Positions 50,958 through 60,739 of a stretch of DNA of 64,000 bases are shown piece after piece; the stretch's first letter is position 1, and every line of letters starts with the position of its first letter. The stretch spans positions 12,823,211-12,887,210 of the forward strand of contig NC_049982.1 of NCBI RefSeq assembly GCF_000003815.2, read 5' to 3'. The translations under genes were made by a program, and so were the position numbers. Below the pieces are notes generated by a model. It had not been told where the DNA came from. It saw only the letters and a list, made by a program, of their open reading frames with translations, and made no database searches. The DNA comes from Branchiostoma floridae. Taxonomy: Eukaryota; Chordata; Leptocardii; Amphioxiformes; Branchiostomatidae.

Positions 50958-53390
50958 GTGACAAACGACGGCAAGGAAGCCGACTTCTGCAACTTGATCA
51001 ACAACCATTTTCTTCAACAACTCAATCAAGTGCCTTCAAACTCGTGTCACAACTTACTCGATCTGGTGTTCACGGACTTTCCTGAGAGGTTTTCTGAGAT
51101 CAGGGAGTTACCCGCTGTTTTTGACACCGACCATACAGTACTTGAGTTCACACTCCAATGTCGTATTCAACACAAGCGAGGGCTTCCTCGGAAAGTGTAC
51201 AACTTCAAACGAGCGGACTGGGGCGGACTCAATGCACACCTGGAGTCGTCGGGTTTAGCTGAGTCTGTCACTAACCACCCTGATATTGACTCTGCCTGGG
51301 AGGCGTGGTCTTCGGCTGTGCAGTCTGCTGTCGACACGTTTGTGCCCTCTCGCAAACTTAAGGTGTCCACTACTCCTCCCTGGATTGACAGCGAAGTTCG
51401 TAACCTACAGAACAGAAAGCGTACTGCATGGAGAAGAGCGAAGCGAACTGACTCTCCCTCTCACTGGACAAAGTTTTGCAAACTTCGGAACAGGCTGAAA
51501 AACGTCCTATCAGCCAAATACAAGAAGTACCTGGAGAGCCTGTCGTCCACTCTTCATGAGTCGCCCAAGAGTTTTTGGGCTTTTGTTCGGGCAAAGTCCA
51601 AATCCAAGTCCCTTCCATCAGTGGTACAACTAGAAGGCATTATTGCACAGTCTCCAATAGATAAGGCATCTATGTTCAATGATTACTTCTTCTCCACATT
51701 TACAAAGCCAGATATAGACACTGTAAACCCTGTTATAGACATTGTAAGCGATGATGCTCTGTGTAACTTACAGTTTTCTGTAGATTCCGTTCACAAGGTG
51801 CTTGCCACTCTTGATCCAAATAAGGCTGTAGGTCCAGATGCTATGTCTCCTCATGTCTTGAAGAGATGTGCGGACGTTATCGCACCATCCCTGACTCTAC
51901 TATTTAATAAATCTTTGGCCTTAGGTAAGTTCCCCTCACACTGGAAAGACGCTCACGTTACTCCCATTCATAAGAAGGGAGACGAAGAGGTCGTTTCTAA
52001 CTACAGGCCTGTGTCATTACTTTCCACTGTAAGTAAAATCATAGAAAGGTGCGTTCACGACAGCATAATTCCTAGGCTTCATGCGTCAATACACAATCTA
52101 CAACATGGTTTCATGAAAGGCCGGTCAACCACCACCCAGCTTTTGGAAGTGTACCATCAGGTCGGGTCAATTCTTGATAAAGGAGGCCAAGTAGACATGT
52201 TGTTTTTAGATTTTGCCAAGGCATTTGATTCAGTCCCACATGCTCTACTAGTCCATAAATTACAAATGTACGGTTTTAGTGGTAGTCTCTTGTCATGGAT
52301 TGAGTCCTACCTGACAAACCGCCGCCAAAGAGTGGTGGTTGAAGGAAGTCGGTCTGATTGGCGTACCGTCACTTCCGGAGTCCCACAGGGCTCCATCCTA
52401 GGCCCACTGTTGTTCGTACTTTACATAAATGATCTACCTGACTCGGCTAGAAACTCTATGTCAGCACTTTTTGCAGATGATAGCAAATGTTTCAGAGAGA
52501 TCCGTAGCACAAATGACTGTTCAAAACTACAACAGGATATCTGTTCACTACATGACTGGAGCATAATGTGGAAGTTGACTTTCAACCTATCCAAATGCAT
52601 AGTGTTAAGGTTTACACGATCCAAGTACCCCATCAGATATGATTATCACATGTCCAGTTCAAACCTGACTGTAGTGGACAGCATGTCCGACCTTGGCATC
52701 ACAGTAAAATCCAACCTCACATGGAATAGCCATGTCATAAGAACAGTGGCCAAAGCTAATCAAATGCTTGGGTTTATCAAGCGTTCCATAGGTTACAAGT
52801 CCAACACTGATATACGTAAGACATTGTATTAATTTTGTCTCTTGTTAGAAGTGTTTTGGAATACTGTTCATCAGTATGGAGCCCAACATCACGTAATCTC
52901 ACAGCCCTGATCGAGGGTGTACAGCGAAGGGCAACGAAATACATCCTCGGGCCCTCCGCTGAACACCTGGACTACAAGTCTAGACTATCTAGACTAGGCT
53001 TGTTACCACTGTCTTACCAAAGAGAGATGTCTGATGTTGTGGTATTTGTTAAGTCCCTTGCAAAGGTATATGATTCAGATCTAGCGAGGTTAGCTGCATT
53101 CCCTACAAGAACGCCACGTAGTTCAAGGGCACACATGTTAGTCCCTCAGAGAGTAAGATCTTCTTCATTTGCCTCCTCATTTACTCCACGACACAATTTG
53201 GAACAAACTTCCCGTTGAAATCAGAGGGCTGGGAGCATCAGCCACAAGCCCGTCCGATGTGTTTGCTTTTAAACGAAAACTATCTACATTTATGCAAAAC
53301 CGTTTCCGACAAAACTTCAAGCTAGAGCAGGCTTGCACATGGTCACTAGCATGCTGTTGCGCCTCTTGCATTGCCACAAGGCCACGATGA
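50958..53390 (+). pseudogene. LINE ORF2 remnant (endonuclease end, RT), two frameshifts
   Basis: The first open block runs 50958-52832 (624 codons, no true ATG start because the 5' end is lost). Residues 32-40 (NLLDLVFTD) and 56-59 (DTDH) are the end of the endonuclease domain. The RT follows: motif A FLDFAKAFDSV with catalytic Asp418, the SGVPQGSILGPLLFVLYIND block near residue 473, and the active-site FADD with Asp507/Asp508. A TAA at 52830 and a one-base shift near 52832 move the frame; the protein continues in a second frame (52835 to about 53190, VLEYCSSVW then QRRATKYILG). It shifts back near 53190 to the first frame (TIWNKLPVEIR, then VFAFKRKLSTFM) and ends at 53390. Both breaks are within 400 bp; the catalytic core itself looks intact. 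Enzymatically this was a reverse transcriptase for self-copying; the copy is now dead. Confidence 0.9.
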
Positions 53391-53656
53391 TTTTACCTTA
53401 TATTATTACTACATGTACATTTGTATATCTATTTCATAGATCTAGACTCCATAATGTATGTGTGTTGTTAACTTGATTTATCTTGACTTGAATGTTACAT
53501 TGATTATGATATCTGTTCTTGTATTTATGTATATTATGATTTGATGTATCATTGTTATGTTTAAGGTATGGCGGCTTCGAAAAGGTGCCTTTTGACACCT
53601 GTTCCGCCATACCCTCCAGTGTGGAGAATCCAAATAAATAAATAAATAAATAAATA
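53391..53656 (+). other. LINE 3' UTR with terminal hairpin and (AAAT)6
   Basis: AT-rich 3' UTR followed by the 49-nt hairpin at 53565-53613, then TCCAGTGTGGAGAATCC and the AAAT tail. A structured 3' end next to a simple tail is the likely recognition site for the element's reverse transcriptase. Confidence 0.7.
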
Positions 53657-53721
53657 CTTTGTGCCCATCGGTCCACCGGACCTGTGAAGTTCCTCATCAT
53701 AATACCACTGCCGGTATGCCA

Positions 53722-53975
53722 TTAAAGGTGGTATCTCTCCGCACTTGGGGCACCGGTGCAGCACTGCGGGGTTCGTTCACTGCGGCACTGTTGTGTTATT
53801 TTCGGCGATTTCTTATAATCTAGATATGGCTTAAAACGTAAAAGTAGGACTCAGAAGACAAGAAAATACACAAAATGTACGAAAATTCGTCCTTTATCTC
53901 TGAAATTCACTGAGTAATCTTTCGAACCCTGTAGTGCCGCACTGGTGCCCCAGGTGCAGTGAGATACCAATTATG
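53722..53975. mobile_element. Short TIR element related to 9199-10455
   Basis: The left end (AAGGTGGTATCTCTCCGCAC, then TTGGGGCACCGGTGCAGCAC) is the inverted counterpart of the right end (TGCCGCACTGGTGCCCCAGG then TGCAGTGAGATACC). The phrase GTTCGTTCACTGCGGCACTG is shared exactly with the 9.2-kb element. About 250 bp long with no coding capacity, it behaves like an internally deleted MITE of the same family. It lies 66 bp beyond the LINE tail. Confidence 0.75.
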
Positions 53976-56900
53976 GTTTTAGATACTCATACAGATGTAT
54001 GAGCATTCCCTAAGTACCGTCTTGTTCATTGATAGGTGAAAAATACACCCATTGCATTTATACTATCACTTCCGCTCACGTTTCTGTACCAGTAAAATCC
54101 CATGATATCATGTTTAGTTTTTTTAACAACACAGAAGTATGCGAAGACTTTATAGGCTCCCCAAAGCATTACTTTCATCTCTATATCAGATATCATAGTC
54201 GCTCTCGGCAGGATTCTTTATGACTACAACTCTTACCTTGGTGATACGAAATGAATAAAATGTTTCCAACTTTATAGCACGAAGCTATCTCCATAGATAA
54301 AGTACAAGCGCGCTGTGAGATAGACAGCCTCTAGCCATTATGGGTGATAGCGATCAGTCGGGGCAATATATACTTAAAGGTTTTGCAATTAAGTCACGGA
54401 TGATCACCGTCACATCAATATGCAGACAGTGCAACATTCATCTTAAGGTTCTTTGTCTTTTAAACCGGACTGTTTAATATTTCACTGACCTCCAGATTAA
54501 CTTTTGTCCACGTCAGCTCTCAGTGAAGAGCGGGTCACTACACAGAAAACCAATCAAAGGAACATATATGGTTGAATGGCATACACATGTACATAGATTC
54601 ATATAGAGTTTCCCATGGCTTGAGGTGAAAAAATATCTACCACCAATGAAAAAAATCTAAGACGTGCGAGGGCGGCAGCCACTGAAAAAGAACTTTGTAT
54701 GAATGAGCTTGAAAAGAAAATCCTTTTTTGTGGCGCATTGTTGCGGACGTGCTATGCGTAGTCAAAGACTGGTGGAGGATTCACGCTTGTACAGTCAGAA
54801 GAAAGGTTACGAAAAGGTCCTTTGTCCTTCACGATACCGAGTATCATTTATGAAAGCATGAGATTGGTAACTAATGGCACTGACTAATCCGTAAGAATAG
54901 GTCATCGGGCTTTTAGGATCCTAGAGAGCGGCGAGTGGAAAATGCAGGCAATGTGTAGGTGTGTTGAGCGGGTGAAATTGGTGTCGCAAGGTTGAGCAGG
55001 TAGAGTAATGTAGTAAAGCTTGTGAATATAACATCGCGTTTGTCCTGCGTTACCGTGACACCTTCAAAGCAGGGATTTCCCGTCACAGTAATGAAACAAC
55101 TGCCGCGCTGTAGATAACCTGGGGAATTTTCCACAAGGCAGCATAGTGGCAAGTACACGAAGGCAGTATGACTAATTCTACTCCCACAAACCCAATTCCG
55201 TGACGTCATCCTTCATTCACCGTTCGACATCGTACGGCATGTCACTGCTTTATCTTACTAGGGGTAACGTAAGCCTAATTAGATGTTTCTAATCCTACAA
55301 GCAGTATGTTAGTTTAGCAATGCATCAGAATCCCTTTGAGAAATTGTTAAAAGGATTTTTTAAAAGTCCTTTTTAAAGATTGCCGCACTATTCTTCATCA
55401 TTGTTTTGATAACAATTTGTCTCTTTATTATTAATAAAGAGACATTCAATAGCTGATAAAGAATTGATTAATAATATTAATCAATTCTTTATCAGCTATT
55501 GAATGGTACGAAATGATAAAGAGGTAATCATAATCCATCTCCAACCGTGTCACTGTGTAATAAACGTCTCGCTGTTCAGCCCCGGAAATGCCCAAAGCTT
55601 GACATTCGTCTAAAAATATTTTATTCTAATAAATCAAAGGCGTAAAATATGGAAGAGTGTGAATAAAATGACACCAGGACAGGATATTACCCTGTCGAAC
55701 CCGCTCAACCATATTAAAGATATAAGTCGCACATGTTACAAAGTACAAAGTTTGTCTGTTGCTAAGCCAAGTGCAAAGAAGGAATTTTTCATTTATGGTT
55801 TATATTCACAACTAGGTAGGAAGACTTTTAAAAAGTCATACTTATACATACTGTAATAGAATAGCGTGCTCAGGATATTTAGTAACTCATGACAAAGGAA
55901 ATCTTGCGGCCAAGCCTTATTTCTAGGACACAGTTTGTACACAAGTGACCTAATGAAAACATGAACAAGAGTTGCCCCACGCGCATCGTAAATGTCACCT
56001 TTTCATCTGAGATCCCATCTGCAGTGCATGGATTTCTGTGTCAGCTATGACATTTATTCTGCCGTATCCACGGAGACTTCTTAAGCTACTTTTTTCCCTT
56101 CAGAGCCGTCTGATATGATTACTCTTAAGGACAAACTCATCTACCCCGACAACCCTTACATTAATGGATGTTCTGAAGATTTTCCACTTGTCATCCTCCC
56201 AGGACCGGTAGCGGAAAGCCATTAGCCACATGGGTGACCAGCCACGTCTACCACAGATTGACAATAAGGCGTAAATCAGACGAGTACCTTCCACCCCCAG
56301 GCCCTTAGCGACCTAACATCAGACACAGGTCACCCTCAACTGTCTGTGTGTCGATCATGTTAGATTCTGCGTGTTTTACCGCTCTTTGTCCGGCGAAGTG
56401 AGACGGCCTGGCTGAGAATACCCGTGATGCCGGCCGATAACGTTCTAATTTGGCTGTTGGTGTATCATACACTATTTATTCATTCAAACATTGTTACATG
56501 AACAGCTCGTCAGAACAAATGCGCAGTAGCCCCCACTCCGCCGTCCATGCCTGTCTCTGAGGCCTTATGCAGTGACCTTCAAATGCCTTTTCCTAAGGCG
56601 AGCAGTGATTACTCGACGTAATGAAGTACACAGTCAAGATCCTATTCCGTAAGGTTTGCTGGTTTCCGGTAGGCGAAATCCCCTGATTCTTTGCAATTTC
56701 CTGAGAAGAATATTGGACTTTCACTTAAAACTCACACCCTACCACGTAGATAGAGCGTGAGTTGGTGGAATAGATTCTAAAGCACTTCACTTTGCCCACG
56801 CATAACGGGTTTAAGCGCACCCAACAGTTCGGCACTTTATAGAATTCCTGGATGGCCGCAGACTATTCACGATGCCACGTAAAAGCGTAACGTTATATAA

Positions 56901-58729
56901 TGTATTACATGTACATCGCTAACTAATTGCTTTTTCCAAGACTTACGCAATTTCTACGTACAGGTAGTAAGAAAATGCCACTATGTTATGGTCACATTTA
57001 TCATTGGCAAGTATTGGTCCTTTGTACGTTCACGTTAAGCTTTTATCGATTTTCGAAAAATAGCACTACTACCAAGGAGAGCTCACGTCAGAAAGAAAGT
57101 TAGAGACATCTCGCTACGTCAGCCTCTGCTGTTGTAGGAAGGTTAAAACAAAGTTGAAAATGGGTCACTCAACAGTATTTCAGTGCCCTTGATAATAGTG
57201 CTAAGGTGTCATAGTTTCTACCAAGAACTATATCTCCACTACAGAATAGATTGGTGCCATTGGCGTTTATGACTTAGTTAAATTATGTCAAATGTCTATC
57301 CGTATTACTTCTTTTCACTTTAGATAGCACAGAAAGGCTTCAGATTGTTGCGTCATCGCATTTTGGATTCGTTAGCACTTAACGGTAGCGTATGAAAGTT
57401 TAAAGTAGTATACGTCAGAGGACAGACCATCTTTGACCTTATCATGCCTCGTGGGCAATACACAAAGACTGCACAGAGTGATGTATTGTTGCGGTAAGTA
57501 AGCTGAACTAGGGATATTTCTCGGTGCCGTTCAGTCTCCAGCAAGCTACATTTGTATCTCGATAAATGGTTGGGTAGCTTGAAGGCGTAGTCTCATGCGG
57601 TAGATTCTGAAGGGAGCACAGCGACAGTGCGTCAGCGGAATCCCATGAGAAAAGTTTCTTTCCAATGACATTCTATAGGTTTTGACTTCGATACGGGATG
57701 ATGACGAGTTGTGGCAAGGATTGAGGAAATTTTGAAGTGTGTGCATTTTTTTAAAATTTTGCTTCATATCATTACACGGCTCTAAAGCAATTTCAGATGT
57801 CTTTCGTCAAGCTAACTGGAATTTGTCTCTGTCAAAGTGCAAAACGTGTCCTTGTCGAGAAATGTTGGAGAATTAGTCCAAGTGAGTGGAGCTCAAGCGG
57901 AATAATTGCTATTTAAAAAGCGATAAAGTAAAGCCAGATTTGCTGCACCATCTCTTACAGAGAATGGCTATAGATTGGGGAACAGGTTACTCCCATGGCC
58001 CACGTTCCCACAACGACACCTACTTTTGATGGCGGCCCCTCTCGTATGTAGACTGTTTCATATGATGTACAATTTCGCGAGGATGCCCATCTAATACCGT
58101 GCCCTAAGTTGGGCAGGTGGTCTGACCGATGAAGTGCTCTACTCTTATCCAGAATGATGGCTCCTCCGTCGGGATGGCTATATGAATCCCCACGTTTCTG
58201 TAGAAAACCTTTAACTTCAAACACGCTAGGGTAATGGTGTTTGAATGCAACAGACGAGGCATGTAATACAGAGTTGGCTGATGAAGAATATATATATATG
58301 CCATTGCTAATGCCAACATCTCAGGGTCTCTTTGGAGGTCTCATAAAGCAGCAGCAAACGCAGTCTAACATCATACCCTCTGAGCCTGGAAAACTAATAT
58401 CTGCCTGACAACGTCTCTCTAGCTATAGGTTGTTCTGATTGTGTGCCTATTCTATTCCCCGTCCACATTTTCACAAACAGTTGGATGACTAACAGGCAGT
58501 AATTTTGAAATAATACGTGCAGAAGGTAAAATGGGAATCGATCATGTTGAGACAGCGTGGCGCTATACAGGTGAAAAATGCACGATCGCCAGCAATGTCA
58601 TCCTCAGGGTTAAACCCAGTCCCAATTTGTAATTAAATCACTGTGATTTTATAACTGTATTAACACTGGGGCGTATTCAATATGCAAGGCCTTGGATATC
58701 TATAGCATGTAACATTACTTTTTTTTCTG
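53976..58729. other. Non-coding DNA upstream of the receptor gene
   Basis: No supportable exon is seen. The notable content is the palindrome cluster at 55347-55505. Two minus-strand frames (56100-56294 and 57955-58224) read smoothly but show no domain I recognise. Being directly upstream of the receptor gene, the interval may contain its promoter and 5' exon, but no specific site can be supported. Confidence 0.45.
55347..55505. repeat. Cluster of adjacent palindromes
   Basis: Three inverted repeats follow each other. The first is imperfect (TTAAAAGGA at 55347 against TCCTTTTTAA at 55367). The second has perfect 12-bp arms with a 1-nt spacer (GTCTCTTTATTA at 55419-55430, TAATAAAGAGAC at 55432-55443). 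The third has perfect 31-bp arms with a 1-nt centre (55443-55473 and 55475-55505, beginning CATTCAATAGCTGATAAAG). The last two share a base. All are AT-rich and have no coding potential. Confidence 0.9.
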
Positions 58730-58741
58730 ATTTTATCACAG
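58720..58741 (+). promoter_or_regulatory. Strong 3' splice-acceptor-like site before receptor start
   Basis: ACTTTTTTTTCTGATTTTATCACAG ends at 58741: a T-rich tract, a CTGAT branch-point-like sequence and CAG. It lies 79 bp before the receptor ATG, with no in-frame stop between (the nearest is the TGA at 58728, inside the putative intron). This suggests a separate upstream 5' UTR exon. Vertebrate DRD1 likewise has a 5' UTR intron and an intronless coding region. Confidence 0.55.
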
Positions 58742-58820
58742 AAATCCTACTGGAGATACACGGCATAGGGAGGGACCGGGTTTTGCAGATCTCCTGCGCT
58801 CATCAGCCGTGCCAGGAAAC

Positions 58821-59930
58821 ATGACGATGGTGGCTGTAAACAACAGCACGAACAGCTCGGACATGTTCCAAGGATGGGAAGACCTGGATGGAGTGGACCT
58901 ACTCAGGGTTGTTGGAGTAGGCGGAACTCTGTACCTCATAGTCCTATTGACGATCCTAGGGAACCTGATGGTTCTAACTGCAGTCATGAAGTATCCACAT
59001 CTGCGGTCCAAAGTCACCAACTATTTCATCTGCTCCTTAGCTGTATCGGACCTGATGGTAGGTTTCCTGGTCCTGCCCTGGGCAGCGGCTCAAGAGCTAC
59101 TGGGATACTGGCCATTCGGACAGTTCTGCTCGACCTTCGTCTCACTGGACGTCATGTGCTGCACAGCGTCTATCTTGAATCTATGTGTCATCAGCGTGGA
59201 TCGATACTGGGCCATTTCGGACCCTTTCAAGTACGAACGAGACATGACCTGCTGTCGGGCGGCCATCATGATTGGTCTAGCCTGGTGCTTGTCAGCAATG
59301 ATCTCCCTCATTCCCATTGGTCTAGGCTTTCACCATATAGGAGAAACTATAACCGTCACGCAACGTCAGTGTGAGTCGAACATGAACGAAATCTACGCCA
59401 TCACGTCCTCTTTCGTCAGCTTCTACATTCCTGTCATCATCATGGTCTTGGCCTACAGCAAGATCATGCAGATCGCTCGGCGGAAATACGAGGACATTGC
59501 TGCACTTCACCGCTCAGTCAACCAGAACACGAAGTCCGTACAAGAGTCCAGAACAGCCCTGAGACGAGAAACGCGAATATTCAAGACTCTAGCCTGCATC
59601 CTTGGCGTCTTCATCGTCTGCTGGCTGCCCTTCTTCATCCTCAACTGTCTTCTGCCGTTCTGCCCGCTGCGAACGGGAGGGAAAGCAAACTTTACATGCA
59701 TAGACCACACTGTATTCACAGTGTTCGAATGGCTGGGTTGGGCCAACTCCATGCTCAACCCCATCATCTACGCTTTCAACAATGACTTTCGGAAGGCGTT
59801 TTGGAGGATGTTGTGTCGGCGTGTGGCCTACAGAGGAAGCGACACAGCGGTAAACTTTCCCTGCTGTCCCGCGGACACCTACGAAATGGCGGAGTACAGG
59901 ACCTCCAACAGAGCCCCCAGGTCAGTATGA
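58821..59930 (+). CDS. Dopamine D1-like (D1/beta-type) receptor, GPCR
   Basis: A 369-residue class A aminergic receptor in one exon. The start is the ATG at 58821 (A at -3); an upstream in-frame GTG at 58809 is not a eukaryotic start. The extracellular N-terminus has N-glycosylation sites at Asn7/8 and Asn11. Seven helices lie near residues 30-55, 67-92, 100-133, 145-167, 192-217, 253-281 and 296-318. Amine-receptor marks are Asp77 (2.50), Asp110 (3.32, amine salt bridge), DRY 127-129, Ser196/197/200 (5.42, 5.43, 5.46, catechol contacts), CWLPFF 267-272, Trp307 (7.43) and NPIIY 313-317. Cys103/Cys184 form the conserved disulfide. CILPFC-like and CID cysteines (281, 293) in loop 3 and the WAIS.PF.YER second loop are D1-type. 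The short third loop (~38 residues) suits Gs coupling and cAMP production. Helix 8 and a CC pair (348-349) suggest palmitoylation. Oddities are Glu303 at position 7.39 and an open frame continuing after the stop. The D1-like class is firm; orthology among amphioxus paralogues is not tested. Confidence 0.93.
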   Translation: MTMVAVNNSTNSSDMFQGWEDLDGVDLLRVVGVGGTLYLIVLLTILGNLMVLTAVMKYPHLRSKVTNYFICSLAVSDLMVGFLVLPWAAAQELLGYWPFGQFCSTFVSLDVMCCTASILNLCVISVDRYWAISDPFKYERDMTCCRAAIMIGLAWCLSAMISLIPIGLGFHHIGETITVTQRQCESNMNEIYAITSSFVSFYIPVIIMVLAYSKIMQIARRKYEDIAALHRSVNQNTKSVQESRTALRRETRIFKTLACILGVFIVCWLPFFILNCLLPFCPLRTGGKANFTCIDHTVFTVFEWLGWANSMLNPIIYAFNNDFRKAFWRMLCRRVAYRGSDTAVNFPCCPADTYEMAEYRTSNRAPRSV

Positions 59931-60011
59931 CAACGACAGCAGTTTGACGAACAGGACACCTTCGAAGAGATCGAGATGACGGAGGTCGGAAGCTACAACG
60001 TTGGAGAGTAG
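59931..60011 (+). other. In-frame 26-codon open extension after receptor TGA
   Basis: Directly after the TGA at 59928-59930 the same frame stays open for 26 codons to TAG at 60009-60011. It encodes an acidic peptide containing FDEQDTFEEIEMTEVG. The composition looks like a receptor C-tail rather than random 3' UTR. Possible explanations are a CGA-to-TGA mutation or sequencing error, stop readthrough (TGA followed by C is a leaky context), or simple chance. A CAG|GTCAGT donor-like site at 59920/59921 offers splicing out of the stop as another option. Confidence 0.5.
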
Positions 60012-60739
60012 ACCGGTCTACATGGTACGGGTTCCTCATGGGAAAGGGAGCAAGGACATACAGGGTAAACTGTGCTTAAAGGAAAGCACGTATGAATCAA
60101 AAGCATTGACATTCCACGTAATTAACAGTTGACATATTGTTGCTGCAGCAGTTAAACTTAAAACGGTGACGACACCATCATCTCCAACACCATAGAGAGA
60201 TGCTCAAACCAACACGTAACCATGAACTCAGAATCACAATGGTCTCTATTGATTTGTGAGTGTACATGTATATCTTAATCAAGAGCAACAAATAGAAGCT
60301 ATACATTGTAAGGAAAAAATATATTGTATTTCAGCCGTACTCTCTACTCATGTAAACGGCTAATTTGACGTTTTAAAAGTATTGTGTAAGTTGTGTGGAA
60401 TGGATCAGACGTTGGTGGTTATTTGTAAACGTCCATAATGCTGCATGTAACACGAAGTCAATTATGACACACGACAAAAAGCTATGGCAACATCGCTACC
60501 TGTACGATTGCCCAAGGTAACACTAATTCCGCCTTAAAATGTGAAAGAGTCACATATATAACTGTTCTGTACAGCAGTCACCGCTTTACATAACCCGTCC
60601 TAATTGTGGACTCAAGAGGCTTCACACACGCACCAACTCCCACGCAGAGCTTCAACTTAGGCGCACAGAGTAACCATTCGTTTTAAAAATTATATTTCAC
60701 CCCTACCACAGGTATTGTATGAAATACATTATTTTTCCT
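60012..60739. other. 3' flank of the receptor gene
   Basis: Presumed 3' UTR and flank. I see no canonical AATAAA close to the stop, so the polyadenylation site cannot be placed. AT-rich, no further exon. Confidence 0.45.

Larger units (their letters stand above)
50955..53656 (+). mobile_element. CR1/L2-type non-LTR retrotransposon, 5'-truncated
   Basis: A 2.7-kb LINE copy. It retains the last part of the apurinic endonuclease domain, the complete reverse transcriptase and the C-terminal ORF2 region. It also keeps a 3' UTR with a stable hairpin (53565-53613, arms GGTATGGCGG / CCGCCATACC with an inner AGGTG/CACCT stem) and a terminal (AAAT)6 tail at 53632-53656. Truncation at the 5' end is normal for target-primed reverse transcription. 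No clear target-site duplication is readable (ACTTTGTGC after the tail only loosely resembles ACTGTGTTG before the body). ORF1 and most of the endonuclease are missing, so it cannot be autonomous. Clade within the CR1 group is not decidable by eye. Confidence 0.9.

Noticed and set aside
51167-52633. Open frames antisense or out of frame to the LINE ORF2
   Set aside because: Shadow frames without motifs.
56100-56294. Minus-strand frame with a W-rich stretch (RYRSWEDDKWKIF)
   Set aside because: Briefly resembled an extracellular domain exon, but no family motif or flanking splice sites could be matched.
57955-58319. Minus-strand frames that read smoothly just upstream of the receptor
   Set aside because: No recognisable domain, no start or splice context, and not clearly more coding-like than background.
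58809-58820. GTG at 58809 as receptor start
   Set aside because: Eukaryotic initiation at the ATG at 58821 with A at -3 is far more likely.
58874-60039. Several open frames overlapping the receptor on other frames and the minus strand (for example 58874-59374, 59507-59767, 59776-60039)
   Set aside because: Shadows of the GC-richer receptor coding sequence. They lack motifs, while the receptor frame has full GPCR signatures.
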